Shown here: in pieces, positions 50,618 to 61,288 of the stretch | How positions within the stretch are numbered: position 1 is the first letter of the stretch | How the letters are laid out: the number at the start of each line of letters is the position of its first letter | Origin: Steinernema hermaphroditum | Taxonomy: Eukaryota > Nematoda > Chromadorea > Rhabditida > Steinernematidae | Length of the DNA: 64,000 nucleotides | NCBI GenBank assembly: GCA_030435675.1 | Contig: CM059625.1 | Span: 8,184,001 to 8,248,000, forward strand | Direction of reading: 5' to 3' | Made by a program: the position numbers and the translations under genes | The notes under the pieces: generated by a model | Databases searched by the model: none | Seen by the model: only the letters and a program-made list of their open reading frames with translations | What the model was told of the DNA's origin: nothing

Positions 50618-53600
50618 ATGACCGAGGAAGTGATGGCCTCATCCCACGCGGACGCAGAGCTGGCCGTCGATGACGAAGAAGAAGCGATCCGAAAATCGAA
50701 CGCCATCGACTGGAATTCACTTTTTGCAACAGTCGAGGATCCTGAACTGGCGGAGATCATGCGGTCTGCGATCGACTCCGCTGTTAGCATATTGACGTAA
50801 ATGCACTTAGTTTTGTTACGTAACACGCGAATACTTCAGCACTGGAAAAGAAGTGCAAAAGTTGTCCGTAATTCGTACTTTAACGGAACTGCTGGATACC
50901 GATGGGGAGGACTGTATCGAAAAGGTTATTCCACTAATCCAGGCAAGCAACAATCTCTCGATGCGTTAACACAAAACTTTTCTGCAGAACGTCTTAAAAG
51001 AAGAGGCAACGAATCTTGATTTGCACTGTGAGGCCGCCGTCGTTTTCAAAAGCATAATCACCGACAAGAGATACGACGAAAAGTTCCCGTAAGTTAAAAA
51101 TAAAGGACAGTAAACGAACTTCGACAAATCCAACCGAATGACCAGACTTGGCTCACCAAACACAAACAGGATTTGCTCTCATTAATCTTTAAAACCGTCT
51201 GCTTTCAGAGGCCTGAACGAAAAGCTTCTCAACTACATCCTTCTCAATTTGGAGAACCAGAAGGAATACAGTAAGTTCCGCTGCTCTTTAGCATGAGTGT
51301 GATCAGAGTTGGCAGCGTGTGAAAGGGGGCCAATCCGTGACCAGCTGTGGACTTGTTTTCGTGCAAAAGCGCTTTGTCACCATTCGGTCGATCATCGAGC
51401 CCGTTCCCACTACGTCCGATTTGAATAAAATATGGGCGAATGTTGGGGGTGACTGTTTATTTTCACACGTGACGTTTGAACCTATCCCGGAGAAGTGCTC
51501 CGCTTCTTCACTAATGCATTCCCCTTTCAGTTTCGGCCGCCGCTTGGTTGGAAACACTCGTTGAAATAGCCGATCACATCCCCCTCCAAGCAGTAACTGA
51601 CTTGGTAAGTTCTTCTACTAACCTATGCCATTAACAAGCACGCCTTGGTAACTGTTTTGACGAGCACGAAATCAGCATTTGCACCATTTTCTCTTTTCGC
51701 CGCTCTCTGTAGAGTTGTCCCAGAAGTGAATCAATTTGCGAACCATACATATGTGCCAGCTTGTAAACACTAGTGTGTCCACTATAAGGAGAAAGAGCGC
51801 AGAACATCATAGATTAATGAACTGCAAAAACCAGGGTATCTTGTATTGTATTTATCACTATTGTCCGAGCTGTTAGAAACAAGAGAAATTGAGAAAAAGG
51901 CCTTTTTTCTACTTTCCAACGGCATTAAATATAAAATGCGGGCAGTATTTGAATGTAAGCACCTGCGCATGAATGATTCTGAAAGCTCGTGGGATATGCC
52001 AAACAGTGTGTTCCGGACACGCGTAAAAAAGTCCCTTTCGACGCAAATTGTTGATTCATTCGCTCCCCCTTCTGCCCCAACTACAGCGCTACAGGCGTGA
52101 CTAATTGACACTGACTCTGAACAGCGCTTAAAAACACTTATGCAAACTTCCGACATTCGCCTGGTCTACAACAACAGTCCATCATGACCAAACACAGTCT
52201 GCTTCCCTTAACGCCACGCAACTTTCCTTCCACAAGTTGCTAACCTTTTAGAAGAGACCTCACTGCCGAATGCGCATGAGTGATTTTGCGGTGTTTCTTA
52301 ATCGTCCCCTAACAGTCAGAGTAGCGACATACCTTGGCGGCCAGAGGTGCGCCGCGAGAAAAACGAAATGGGCGAATCAGTGAGGGGCACATGTCTTGCC
52401 CTCGGCTCGATTATACATAGTACCTGTCGATTTGTTGCACTTATTCCGGCGGGACGGCGCACTCTGAGCCCATCGGTAAACGGCATCGCGCGCGCGAAAC
52501 TATTTGCTGTGAATAGCTCGTTACCTAAGGGGATTCCGGTTTGTGCTTTTTGTGCTGGAACTCTGCGCTTCCTGTGTTTGACTCTGTTAGTACATTTTTG
52601 CTTCTCTCTCGAGCCAGCTTCCACTCTTATAGATTGTTCCGTTGGCGGTTAACCAGGCCGATCCCGGAAAGCGAGTGCAGAGGAGAGTTATTGCGACAAA
52701 ACTGGTCGAGAAGTTGTGCACAATCATTTCACCACAAGAGTAAGTGACTTTCTCGTGTCCTCAATTCGTACGCTCCCTCTAAGCGTGCCGGCTCTGTTGT
52801 GTTCTTCGCACTGCGCTTCGTCTTTCAAGTTTTGCTCCTGCCACTCGATATCGCATACTGTCGCAACGTTGGTGACGGCTAGAGATGAAGAAACACTGAG
52901 TACCCAGTAGTAGTTGATAGTTGCCAAACGGAGAGAGCACCTATGTAGTAAATTACTGCATCGTTCACCTGTTAAGAAAGAAGCGCCTGGGGTTGGGATC
53001 GACGTAGATCGTGCACCATAAACTATTGTTTTGTTCTGTTTCAGCGTGAGAAAGGAGTTGGCACCTTGTGCTCAAATGCTGTGCCAGGATCCAAATCCGA
53101 CGGTTCGCACATCGATCGCCCAAAGACTGTCGGTTATTGCGCAATCGCTCAAGTAGGTGAAGCCCCCTAGTGCGGATCACAGCTGGTTTCAGTAGCTCGA
53201 CTGATTGCGTCTCTCTGTTGCTTCCGTGTCTCATAGAACTCTGCAAAGACGACGATGCCGGAGTGAGGGAGGCGATCTTGAACACGATCGCTATTTGTTT
53301 GCCGTACTTCACAAAAGGTAACGAGTTTGACGAAGTCGTTATGAATGAGGTTCGGTTGGCAGAAAGTAGACGCACCGTGGTTGTTCCCCTGCTCAGAAAG
53401 TGCACCGAACAAGCGATCTTTCTCAAAGACGAGTCACTTGGTGTCGTCTCCCGTCAACTAGGCCCTTGGCTCGACAGCCTTCAGGATGTGCTGAGTGACC
53501 AGGAGAGGAAATGGTTCCTGGACACTTACTGCAGAATCATCGGACTCACGATGAACCAATCCATTACGGAGTCTTTGACGGAATCACGAAACTCGTCCGT

Positions 53601-55629
53601 CCTCATCAGCAGACGCATGTGTGCGTATAACTTCCCGGTAATCGAGTTCCCTCATCCCTTAGACGTCCGCTCCCTTTTGAGTGTTTTGTGAAAATGTACG
53701 GCGACGTTCATTTCACGGAAAGGCTTCTTCCGCTCCTAGAGAAGCTTGCCTCCGACAGCGACGACGAGGTGCGCAGTGCGATCGCCGCGGGATTCCACGA
53801 GATCGTCGCCCTCCGACCGGACGAGCCGACCCTCATCCCTCCTTTCATCGAACTCATCCGCGGCGGTGCAAGCGAAGTAGTCGACCGGATCACAGGCAGT
53901 CTTCACAAGATTCTGCCGACTCTCTACAAATGCGCCAACAGTCAGACCAGCGCACCTGTAAGGGACATCTTGCCTTCCATTAATACCCAATTTATAGAAA
54001 ATCAACCGATCGCAGCTCGACCGAATAGTCATTGGATGCAATCGCCTGATCCGGGGAACGGGATCCTGGCGATCCCACGAGTCATATCTCAACAATATTT
54101 CGTGCATTCGCCATCTCGTGCCACCGTGCGACCTCTACATCAGCTTCCTCCCCATGTTGAAGCAGGAAGTTCTTACAGCGGTCTGATTTTTTGAGTTTTC
54201 GTTTCATTTGCTGAAAGTAATTTGCAGAGAGCACTTCCATGCCGCATCGCCGCTGCAAACACTCTGTTTTTGATGATGCGCGAACACCCCATGAAAAAGA
54301 GTCGCCAGACCGTCATTGACTTCTTCTGTCACAGTAACACAACATCATCAATCAAAGACCCTTTTCTGGATTTCAGCAATTGCGAAACACGAGAGCTGCC
54401 AGCGACGGCGACTACTTCTTGACGTTGTACCGAAGATATTAGAGATTTTCAGTCTCGAATTCTTTAAGACACATATCTTGGAGCACGTCCTAAGACTGGC
54501 GAATGACAAAATATCGAATATTCGGTGAGTTGGTATCCTGCAAAGTCAACAATACACCGTTTTTTTAGACTACAACTCTGTCGAACACTTCCAAAAATAA
54601 AAGGGTATCTCGTTCTGCCAGATGATGAGAACACTCTTTTGGAAATGGAAAAACTCGTTCGTCAATTACTTGCAGCCGAAGAAAACCCGAATTCGAGACA
54701 GCTCATTCAGATCGTAATCCCCTTCTGCGTTTCATGTAATCTAAACTGACTTGCAGTACGCGTGCGAACTTTCCCGAACTGAGACGATCCACAGGGCAAG
54801 TCCGGCAAATAAGGCGAAGCTGGAAGAAGAGAAGAGGTTGTGGACCGAATTAGAGCCAGTTATGATCGAACCGCCGAAGAAAGAAGAGATGAGCAAGAAA
54901 GAGCACACGACAGTGCCGTCAAAACCTCCCACAGGGTACAGAACGTACGAGGAGAATGAGAAAGAAAGTTGCTGTTTAGAAGCCGCATACCTGAGAGTAC
55001 AGGCAACAAACCGCCTTCTATGTGGAGGACCTCACGGACTCAGAAGCCGAAGACAGCCGTTGTCCGTCCGCAGCCTCAAATTGTGGTCACTCAAAGAGCG
55101 CCCAGTCCGATGCCAAAAACAAACAACTCCATAGATGACAGGAAATCAAGGCTCCCTTTGGCGACAAGTTGTTTCACTGCCAAACCCTGCCACTCTTTAA
55201 CCGACGTTTCAGACAGTCCACTAAGTGCACGATACAAGCCTCAAAATTCCGCAACAACGACAATGTCGTGCATAGCTTCTAAGGGATCAAGTTCTATTGA
55301 CCCTTCGCTCTCAAAATATCGCCCTCAAAACAACGGTATCAATGGAACGTCCACGCAAAGTAAGCATTTCCCCTCTTTCCACAAAACGTGGCCGTCTATT
55401 AGGAAGTAGCATCCCTGCATCGACTGGCCTTAGACGCTCTGCAACGACAACTACTGGCTTCGAACGTTCGAATGGAAGCTATTCGAGTGCCAGCAAGCCG
55501 TCTCCACTGAGCATGTCGCGATCGTCGAGCAGCATCCGTCGGCCGTACAGCCTGATGAAGGTGCAGAGTTCGAGCGCAATCGAAAGGAAACCGCCTCAAA
55601 TGTCGATACGCATTACGAGTATGACCTAA
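50618..55629 (+). CDS. PPP4R4: Protein phosphatase 4 regulatory subunit 4 (HEAT-repeat protein)
   Basis: A long multi-exon gene. Human PPP4R4 segments appear in order: EIMRSAIDSAVSIL...TGKEVQKLSVIRTLTELLD, SAAAWLETLVEIADHIPLQA, RVQRRVIATKLVEKLC, CAQMLCQDPNPTVRTSIAQR, RRMCAYNFP, RLLLLDVVPKILEIFSLEFF and NIRLQLCRTLPKIKGYL. The C-terminal 250 residues are Ser/Pro/Lys-rich and disordered, as in the human protein. HEAT repeats form a solenoid that binds the PP4 catalytic subunit in the cytosol. The exon at 52652-52739 sits alone between introns of about 1.0 and 0.3 kb. Intron 50943-50987 has a GC donor (CAG|GCAAGC). Intron 53318-53362 is 45 bp and stop-free. The joining of exons at 53638 relies on acceptor TTTTGAG. 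Confidence 0.92.
51606..52651. other. Large PPP4R4 intron without a recognisable feature
   Basis: About 1 kb between the exon ending ...AVTDL and the exon starting ADPGKRVQRR. Open frames occur on both strands (for example 52156-51782 minus), but their composition is not protein-like and no splice partners are visible. Confidence 0.35.
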
Positions 55630-55846
55630 ATCGTGGTATATTACCGTATCTCTTTTCTTATATGTTGTATAATTATTTATGAGTCAGAATCATTGGTTCG
55701 CAAATTGTTGATGATATTTGTTTTCTCACATTGCTCAATCGTTTTCAAGCCGTCAGTAATCTCAGTCATGCTTTACATCTTCAGGATTTCTATGGAGTCT
55801 TTAACAAAGTCATTTTACGATTGTATTTTCTATGTAAATATATTTT

Positions 55847-55852
55847 AATAAA
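55847..55852 (+). terminator. AATAAA polyadenylation signal of PPP4R4
   Basis: A canonical hexamer 218 bp after the PPP4R4 stop and only 27 bp before the stop of the convergent NMDA receptor gene, so the two 3' ends meet or overlap. Confidence 0.5.
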
Positions 55853-55878
55853 TCAATATCGTTAGAACTAAACCGCAG

Positions 55879-56261
55879 CTACACGAAGAAACGAGACCCT
55901 CTTCCTCGAACGTATCGGCCTATTTGGTGTTTACACACGGGGCACTTGTGGACGAAGTCGGCGAAGCAAGTGAGGAAACAAGGAATGGGCGCGCACGGCC
56001 ACAGGAAAAGAACTATGAAGATGGCCATCGAGACGTACACGAAGACGCCCGTCACAGGCTGGGGGACGGTGTCCACCAGATTCTAAACACCGGGTCACGT
56101 CACCCCCAGAGACACTATGTTACCCGACAGCGGCTACAGTACACCCTCACTGGCTTTGTTCGGAAATTCAAGTCGGTTTCCGCGACAAGCACGTTAGGCG
56201 GCGTGTCCCACTCGGTGAGATCGTTTGCGTAGCGGACAGATTTCGTTTTGCTTCTTGTGGC
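55879..56261 (-). CDS. LITAF-like zinc/membrane domain exons (3' end of the NMDA receptor frame)
   Basis: Exons 56261-56124 and 56082-55879 read [10 protein letters not shown] at the front, a hydrophobic stretch ([31 protein letters not shown]), then [16 protein letters not shown]. This is the LITAF (SIMPLE) pattern: a CxxC knuckle, an amphipathic in-plane membrane segment, and HxCPxC with a following LGxY-like end. LITAF proteins sit on the cytosolic face of endosomal membranes and bind zinc and ESCRT/NEDD4 partners. In this frame no ATG occurs between the last NMDA-receptor exon and the domain. The donor/acceptor pair linking the two is in phase 0, so it appears to be the C-terminus of the receptor. 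The alternative is a separate gene with an unseen first exon. Confidence 0.75.
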
Positions 56262-59200
56262 CTAAATGATGAAACCTATATCGAATTGGCGAAGAATTTG
56301 CATGTACAAAGTGAGGAATACTGCTTCTCAGTGTAGGGGGAGGAAGTCCGTGGTAGCCTTCGAGCAGCTGCTTCCGATTTCGGACGAGTCGGCGCCATTT
56401 CAGGGCATATTGTATTGCTAACTTTTCCCTTTTCCTAAATGAAATTAGGTGTGCTAAATATTTACGAATTACTTACGCATTGGATGCTTTCTTTGCTCCG
56501 CTGTTCACCTCGATTCCGCTGAGAATGCCTCCGATGATCACGCCACCAAAGACCAAGATGAAAACATCTCTCATGTTTGTTAGACCCAGTCGAGCAGGCG
56601 ATTTATGGGTCTCTTGAATGCAGCCGCCGCTCCTTCCGGCGGAAGAAATCCATTTGGAGTCAAGGTTCTCCATCATCCCACTTTCTGATAGTCGGAGAAT
56701 GGCCATGGTGATATGAGGTGTCCATGGCGAGTTCTTCTGGAGACCTACACCGTACGCCGATCGGCCGAAAAGGGTCCCTCGGGTCCTCAATCGACAGTCG
56801 CGAGCCGCTTCGAACTCTAGCCGTGTCGAGTCCCAAATGAAAGCTCCCAGCGTCCTAGATGAAGTTCGTATTGTTGGTCACAAAAATCTAACGCACTCAT
56901 TTAAAAGTGACTTTATCGCGTCGTCGGCGTTTCTTACGTTGTGTCCTTCCATCTTTCGAAACATGGTAGACAGCTCTACATGTCGCTTGAAGTACTGATA
57001 CGTGTTCGTTTCGAGAACGGTTGCAAATGAAAAATTCGCACTCGGGTTGCGCAACTAAACAAAAATTTGAGTGTTTGAAGCTAGAGCGGCTGTACCCGAG
57101 GATCTGTTACGCCCGTAAGCCCTTTCTCAGGCTGATCCAACACGAGGAAGGCGGCAAGGTTGGCAGTGTAAGATGCCACCATAATCATACAGAAGCCGCA
57201 CCACACAATGCCCAAAACTCGGGCGCTAAAACTTCGCGGAGTCTCTAAAAACAAAGAAGATATCAGCATCACATGCAGCATCATACTTTCAGAAACGCCA
57301 CTGTTTAGCAAAACTCCCCACACGAACCACATTGATTCCCCGAACGTCACTCGATCGTCGTCGCTTCTTTCCCAGAATGGATCATTTGGATCCAACTGAG
57401 TTTTGTCGACTTTGTAAAACCGATCGAAGGGGGACCTATAGCACAAAAATTAACCCATACATATCGAGAAAGCGAATTGCATACTTTAAGTCCAACATGA
57501 AAATTCCCAGTCCTACCAAAAAGACAGACACGAAGAGTGTAGTCCAGAGGGTGCCCTTCAAAGGTTGTAGGAACGACTCCATGGGAGAATCGCGTGGTTT
57601 CTAAAATCACACATATGCAAGACACAATAACTATTGGAAAAAGAACCCATTTTTCCAAAATTCGAATTCCATGATAAAGCCACGGTTCGCTAAAATCAAT
57701 GTACTGCTCTCGTTCCGGGTTAATCGTAAGTGCTCCGATCGCAAGATCTGCATTATCCGTGTCCAACTCTCCGATGACCCCACTTAGGTAATAGCCGTTC
57801 TCGCCGAGCATCACTGCCCCATAGGACTCATTGAGATGAATGTCAAAAGTGAATCCTGTATCGATCGATGGATGTGACTGAAAAGGGCACTGAAAGGGTA
57901 ATTGACAATTATCTGTCAGAACAGACCTGAGTTTCGGGAAGCGAGAGATTTGAGAGCAAGTCTATTGCGTACCCGGCACAGCAGAACATCTCTCGACCTC
58001 CCGAAGAAGTCTTCACTGGACATGGTATCCAAGGCCCCGGCTGAATATTGTTGTCTTTCTAAATGGAGATGTATGCCACTTACCACATCAATTCCATCCA
58101 ATGTTAAAGTTCTGAACTCAGCGCAAGTGTGTGAGTCTTCCGTGGGTACTGTATACACAAATGGTGGATCTCGCACCGTAACAGCCCTCAAATGTTTGGG
58201 CAGCGTTATTTCGAGGGGCTTGGGTCCTTGGCCTAGCCACTCAATAAGCCTTTCGTCGATACTCAGCTCTCCGTTGTCATTCTGGAGAGCACATTTCATC
58301 GAGTTCACAAGAGACGCTTACCATGACACCGACGGCGTGGAATTGTCCATTTCTTTTGTTCACTATTTCATAGAACACAGACTTTCTGTCCCCCTTCTCG
58401 TTAAATCGAATTTGATTGTCACCGTAGACGATGTGTGATATAAGGTACCTGTCGAAAACAGGGTTAATAGAGTGGAAGCAGTCCGTGACCACCTGTAGAA
58501 ATGCATTCCAACTTCTCGCGTCCACTCATCCTCGATGATCGTCGAGTTTGAACACTGCTCTGGAGGGTACACTGTCGTTCCCTTCTCACTCAGAAATTTT
58601 ATTCCGTTCCTTATGACAATTAGTGCATCGCGGAAAGCCGACAGGGAGTTCTGGCGTAGTTTGACCGAAAGAATGCCTATGAGTTCGCAATGCATGTAGT
58701 TCCAAGTGAATGATATCTTACCTTCGGGCAAATTTCTGGCTTTGGAAGCGCCTTCTGTAACTATCCACAATTTGCCTATTCCGACAAACTTCTCGGCCGC
58801 CTCCAGTATGCGCTCTGTTGCTTCTCGTCTAAAACACAAAGAAACTCCACAGACTTATGAATTACTCACTCTGCGTATAAAACAACCACGTTTGATGTAA
58901 GCTCCTCGAAATGCCTCTCGATGCTCTCCGATAGGTTCTTGCTTGTCAAATCCAGTTCAATGTACTTTTGAACCTAAAGCGCTAAGATTGATTTTTTTTA
59001 GTTTCATGTAAACAAACATGGATTTTGAATTTGAGGCGCTTCGCTTCGAACACAGTCACAAATTCGAGACCGTTTACGTCGCCATTAATGTGGATCACGA
59101 TGACCTGTCTATAGGCCAACGAATTGAGAAGTTTTGTGATGACATTCGCCTCATAGCTGAAGGGAGGAGAAGTCCGCAGAAATGTAGGGTAAACGGTCTG

Positions 59201-59799
59201 AATGCATAAGTGATTATAAAGGAGGTGGTAGATTACCTTTCGAGAGAATTCTGCGTCTTGGATCATTACTCCGATGGTAGGGAGACGATAGAATCCGAGT
59301 GCATAGGCGGCGGTAGCATAGATGGAACTGAATACCTCCGGGTGATTTTCGCCGTGCTGAAGAAGAACCACGGCGATGGACTTGTTGAGTAGTTTGCCGC
59401 ACACAACATCCTTTGTCACTTGCAGTCGATTCGTTAATCTTTCGCAAGGAATACGGTAACGATGTGCAAATGTTTGCCCTCACCTGTTCACATCCCCACC
59501 GTCCGCAGATATAATTTTGGCTGTGATTTGGAATTGGGTGCCGTTTTCTACGACGGGCTCTCCGAGAACCTCATTGAATATGCTCTGCAAATGGAGCGGC
59601 CTTCCTTGCAAACGAGTCCTACGGCACAAACCTGTACTTGCCGTTCGGTCTTCTCCGGGTCTCCGCTTTTTGAGTGATACAGGAGAATGGCGATTTTATG
59701 TCGGATTACATTGATACTCGTTGGCTGTATCACATTGGCTGCGACGGGAGTTGAACATACAAAGAATATTGGGGCGAATGAGAGGAGAAGAAGATGCAT
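55879..59799 (-). CDS. nmr-1: NMDA receptor GluN1 subunit (NMR-1), with predicted C-terminal LITAF domain
   Basis: A multi-exon minus-strand gene. The signal peptide [20 protein letters not shown] at 59799 precedes an amino-terminal domain. Ligand-binding lobe 1 includes [10 protein letters not shown] and [21 protein letters not shown]1 follows [15 protein letters not shown]. The pore loop is [17 protein letters not shown], with Asn at the N site that sets calcium permeability and magnesium block. M3 has [15 protein letters not shown]. Lobe 2 contains [13 protein letters not shown] with the ligand-binding Asp. M4 ([20 protein letters not shown]) is followed by [20 protein letters not shown], resembling the calmodulin-binding C0 segment of vertebrate GluN1. 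Splicing 56307-56262 and 56123-56083 keeps the same frame into a LITAF-like domain ending at 55879. If 56307-56262 is retained the protein stops at 56194 instead. In the glycine pocket the human Pro516 position is Ala and the Ser688 position is Asn. Confidence 0.93.
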
Positions 59800-60345
59800 G
59801 TCACGGGCAGAAGCACCGATTGACTTCCATCGCCATGTTTCGTCCACTTGTTCCGGCGCTAGTCTACGACGTAATTGCTTGCCATCGCGCGGAGCTGCGA
59901 GGGCCACAGGTCGTTGGCGAGAAAGAGAACGTCTCCTCTTCTCCCTTAGCCTGCGAAAGAGTTCGGACATGAATCGCCTGCGGGTCGAGTCCCCAGCACG
60001 CGTTTCTGCACCCTTGTTCGATTATTAACTCGGCAACCAAGGGAATTGAACACCGACAGAGGAGAAGGAGACGACCCAAAGTCATTTCAGTTAAGTGTTT
60101 TTCGATTAATCTCCTTTACGCCCTTTTCTGGACTGCAGAAAGTGAAAGATTGGATTCGACCGCGATAGGGCCCATCGTTTGTGCTCGCCGATTTCGTCTT
60201 GAAGCTGCATTTATAGAACTCTTTCAACGGTTGTATTGATCGCACGGAATTAGGTTCATATCATTACAAAGGAAACGATGAATCAGATAGAGGAGAGATC
60301 GAGAACACTTCGTGAGTCGAGCGGGAGGGAGCGACAAAACGACGA
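59800..60345. other. Upstream region of nmr-1 and 3' flank of the neuropeptide-like gene
   Basis: The nmr-1 frame stays open upstream to 59970 with an Arg-rich composition, but the signal peptide starts only at 59799, so I read this as 5' UTR. No other feature seen. Confidence 0.4.
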
Positions 60346-60633
60346 CTATCGTAGATACGCGTACTCGGGCAGCTCGAAGTACTCGTAGTCCAAGCGTTTC
60401 TAAAAGAGCTGACTAGGAAAGGCGCCACTTAATGTACTCACTGAGTTTCTGAATCGCGGAAGTCCGCTGAAGCCTCGAACCGATCTGAGAAGTTTGCGGT
60501 TGTGCAGGGCACCGCCGCGCAGAGTACGTTCTGATCGGTCGAGGGGCAACTCCTGCAGAATGAACGCCTGAGCGCACACCAGCAATGTGGCGAATAAAGC
60601 ACCGAAGAATCCAACAAGATTCATCGTCGTCAC
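60346..60633 (-). CDS. Neuropeptide-like precursor
   Basis: Two exons (60633-60442 and 60399-60346, 42-bp intron) encode 81 residues. A strong signal peptide (MNLVGFFGALFATLLVCAQA, with MTT before it) is followed by a short acidic spacer. Next come basic cleavage sites: RK before LLRSVRGFSGLPRFRNS, then KR exactly at the exon junction, then LDYEYFELPEYAYLR at the C-terminus. Size, architecture and placement of basic sites fit a neuropeptide or peptide-hormone precursor cut by proprotein convertases. Neither predicted peptide has a C-terminal Gly for amidation. The last one is acidic and Tyr-rich and could be Tyr-sulfated. I do not recognise it as a known FLP or NLP family. Product predictions are inference. 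Confidence 0.65.
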
Positions 60634-61288
60634 TGGAGCTATTTACCTGCAATCAAGGGTTAGCGCGATTGTCTATGGAAGAGCGGTGAGCTTCGACTGT
60701 TGCCCGCATCGTAGAGGAGCATAATGACCGTAAGCGCTTCGTTGGGTAAATTAGTTTTTTGTTTTCTCATTTGCAAAAAGTTTAAGCTTTTTTTAGCTAC
60801 CAATGCTGACTAAAGAAGACATCACCAGGCATAGGGCTCCAAGATCCAGCTGTCACTAATACAGCGTGGGTTTCAGGAAGCGAGCAAAGCGACGAATATA
60901 ACAAATCGGAAGCAGCTCAGACTGCTCTGCAAGTGACACAATTCACAACAAACAAGTGAAGTAGGAGACAATACGCGCGTCAGCTTCGCCGAATACTCCT
61001 CCGTATCTTTCTGTGAATCCCGAGGCCATGCCTCTTCGGCCTACTCAGGTTGTCGTGCGATGGGGTGACCTCTTTTAAGCGGCTGTGCATGCAGTGGGTT
61101 TTGCCTCCTCTTACGTAAGAATGCTTGTCGAATTACAATTTGGAAGTTGCTAAGGGTCGGATGGAAACCGAATGACGCGAGGGCAAACACGAAGGCGCAC
61201 GGAAAAGTGAACTTCGAAGAGCACAACAGACGACGCACCCTCCGGGCTGTACATGACGAATGTTATTAGTTGAAAAGAACAATGCAAA
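60634..61288. other. Intergenic, neuropeptide-like gene promoter and transporter copy 2 3' flank
   Basis: No convincing coding exon. An AT-rich run with poly-T sits near 60785. One Arg-rich minus-strand frame at 61238-61041 looks like a shadow without splice partners. Confidence 0.35.

Noticed and set aside
51782..52156. 124-codon minus-strand open frame inside a PPP4R4 intron, a possible nested gene
   Set aside because: No hydrophobic core pattern, domain or splice partners; likely a chance open frame.
59548..59970. Arg-rich N-terminal extension of the NMDA receptor frame
   Set aside because: A signal peptide starts at the internal Met at 59799; a cytosolic Arg-rich leader before it is implausible.
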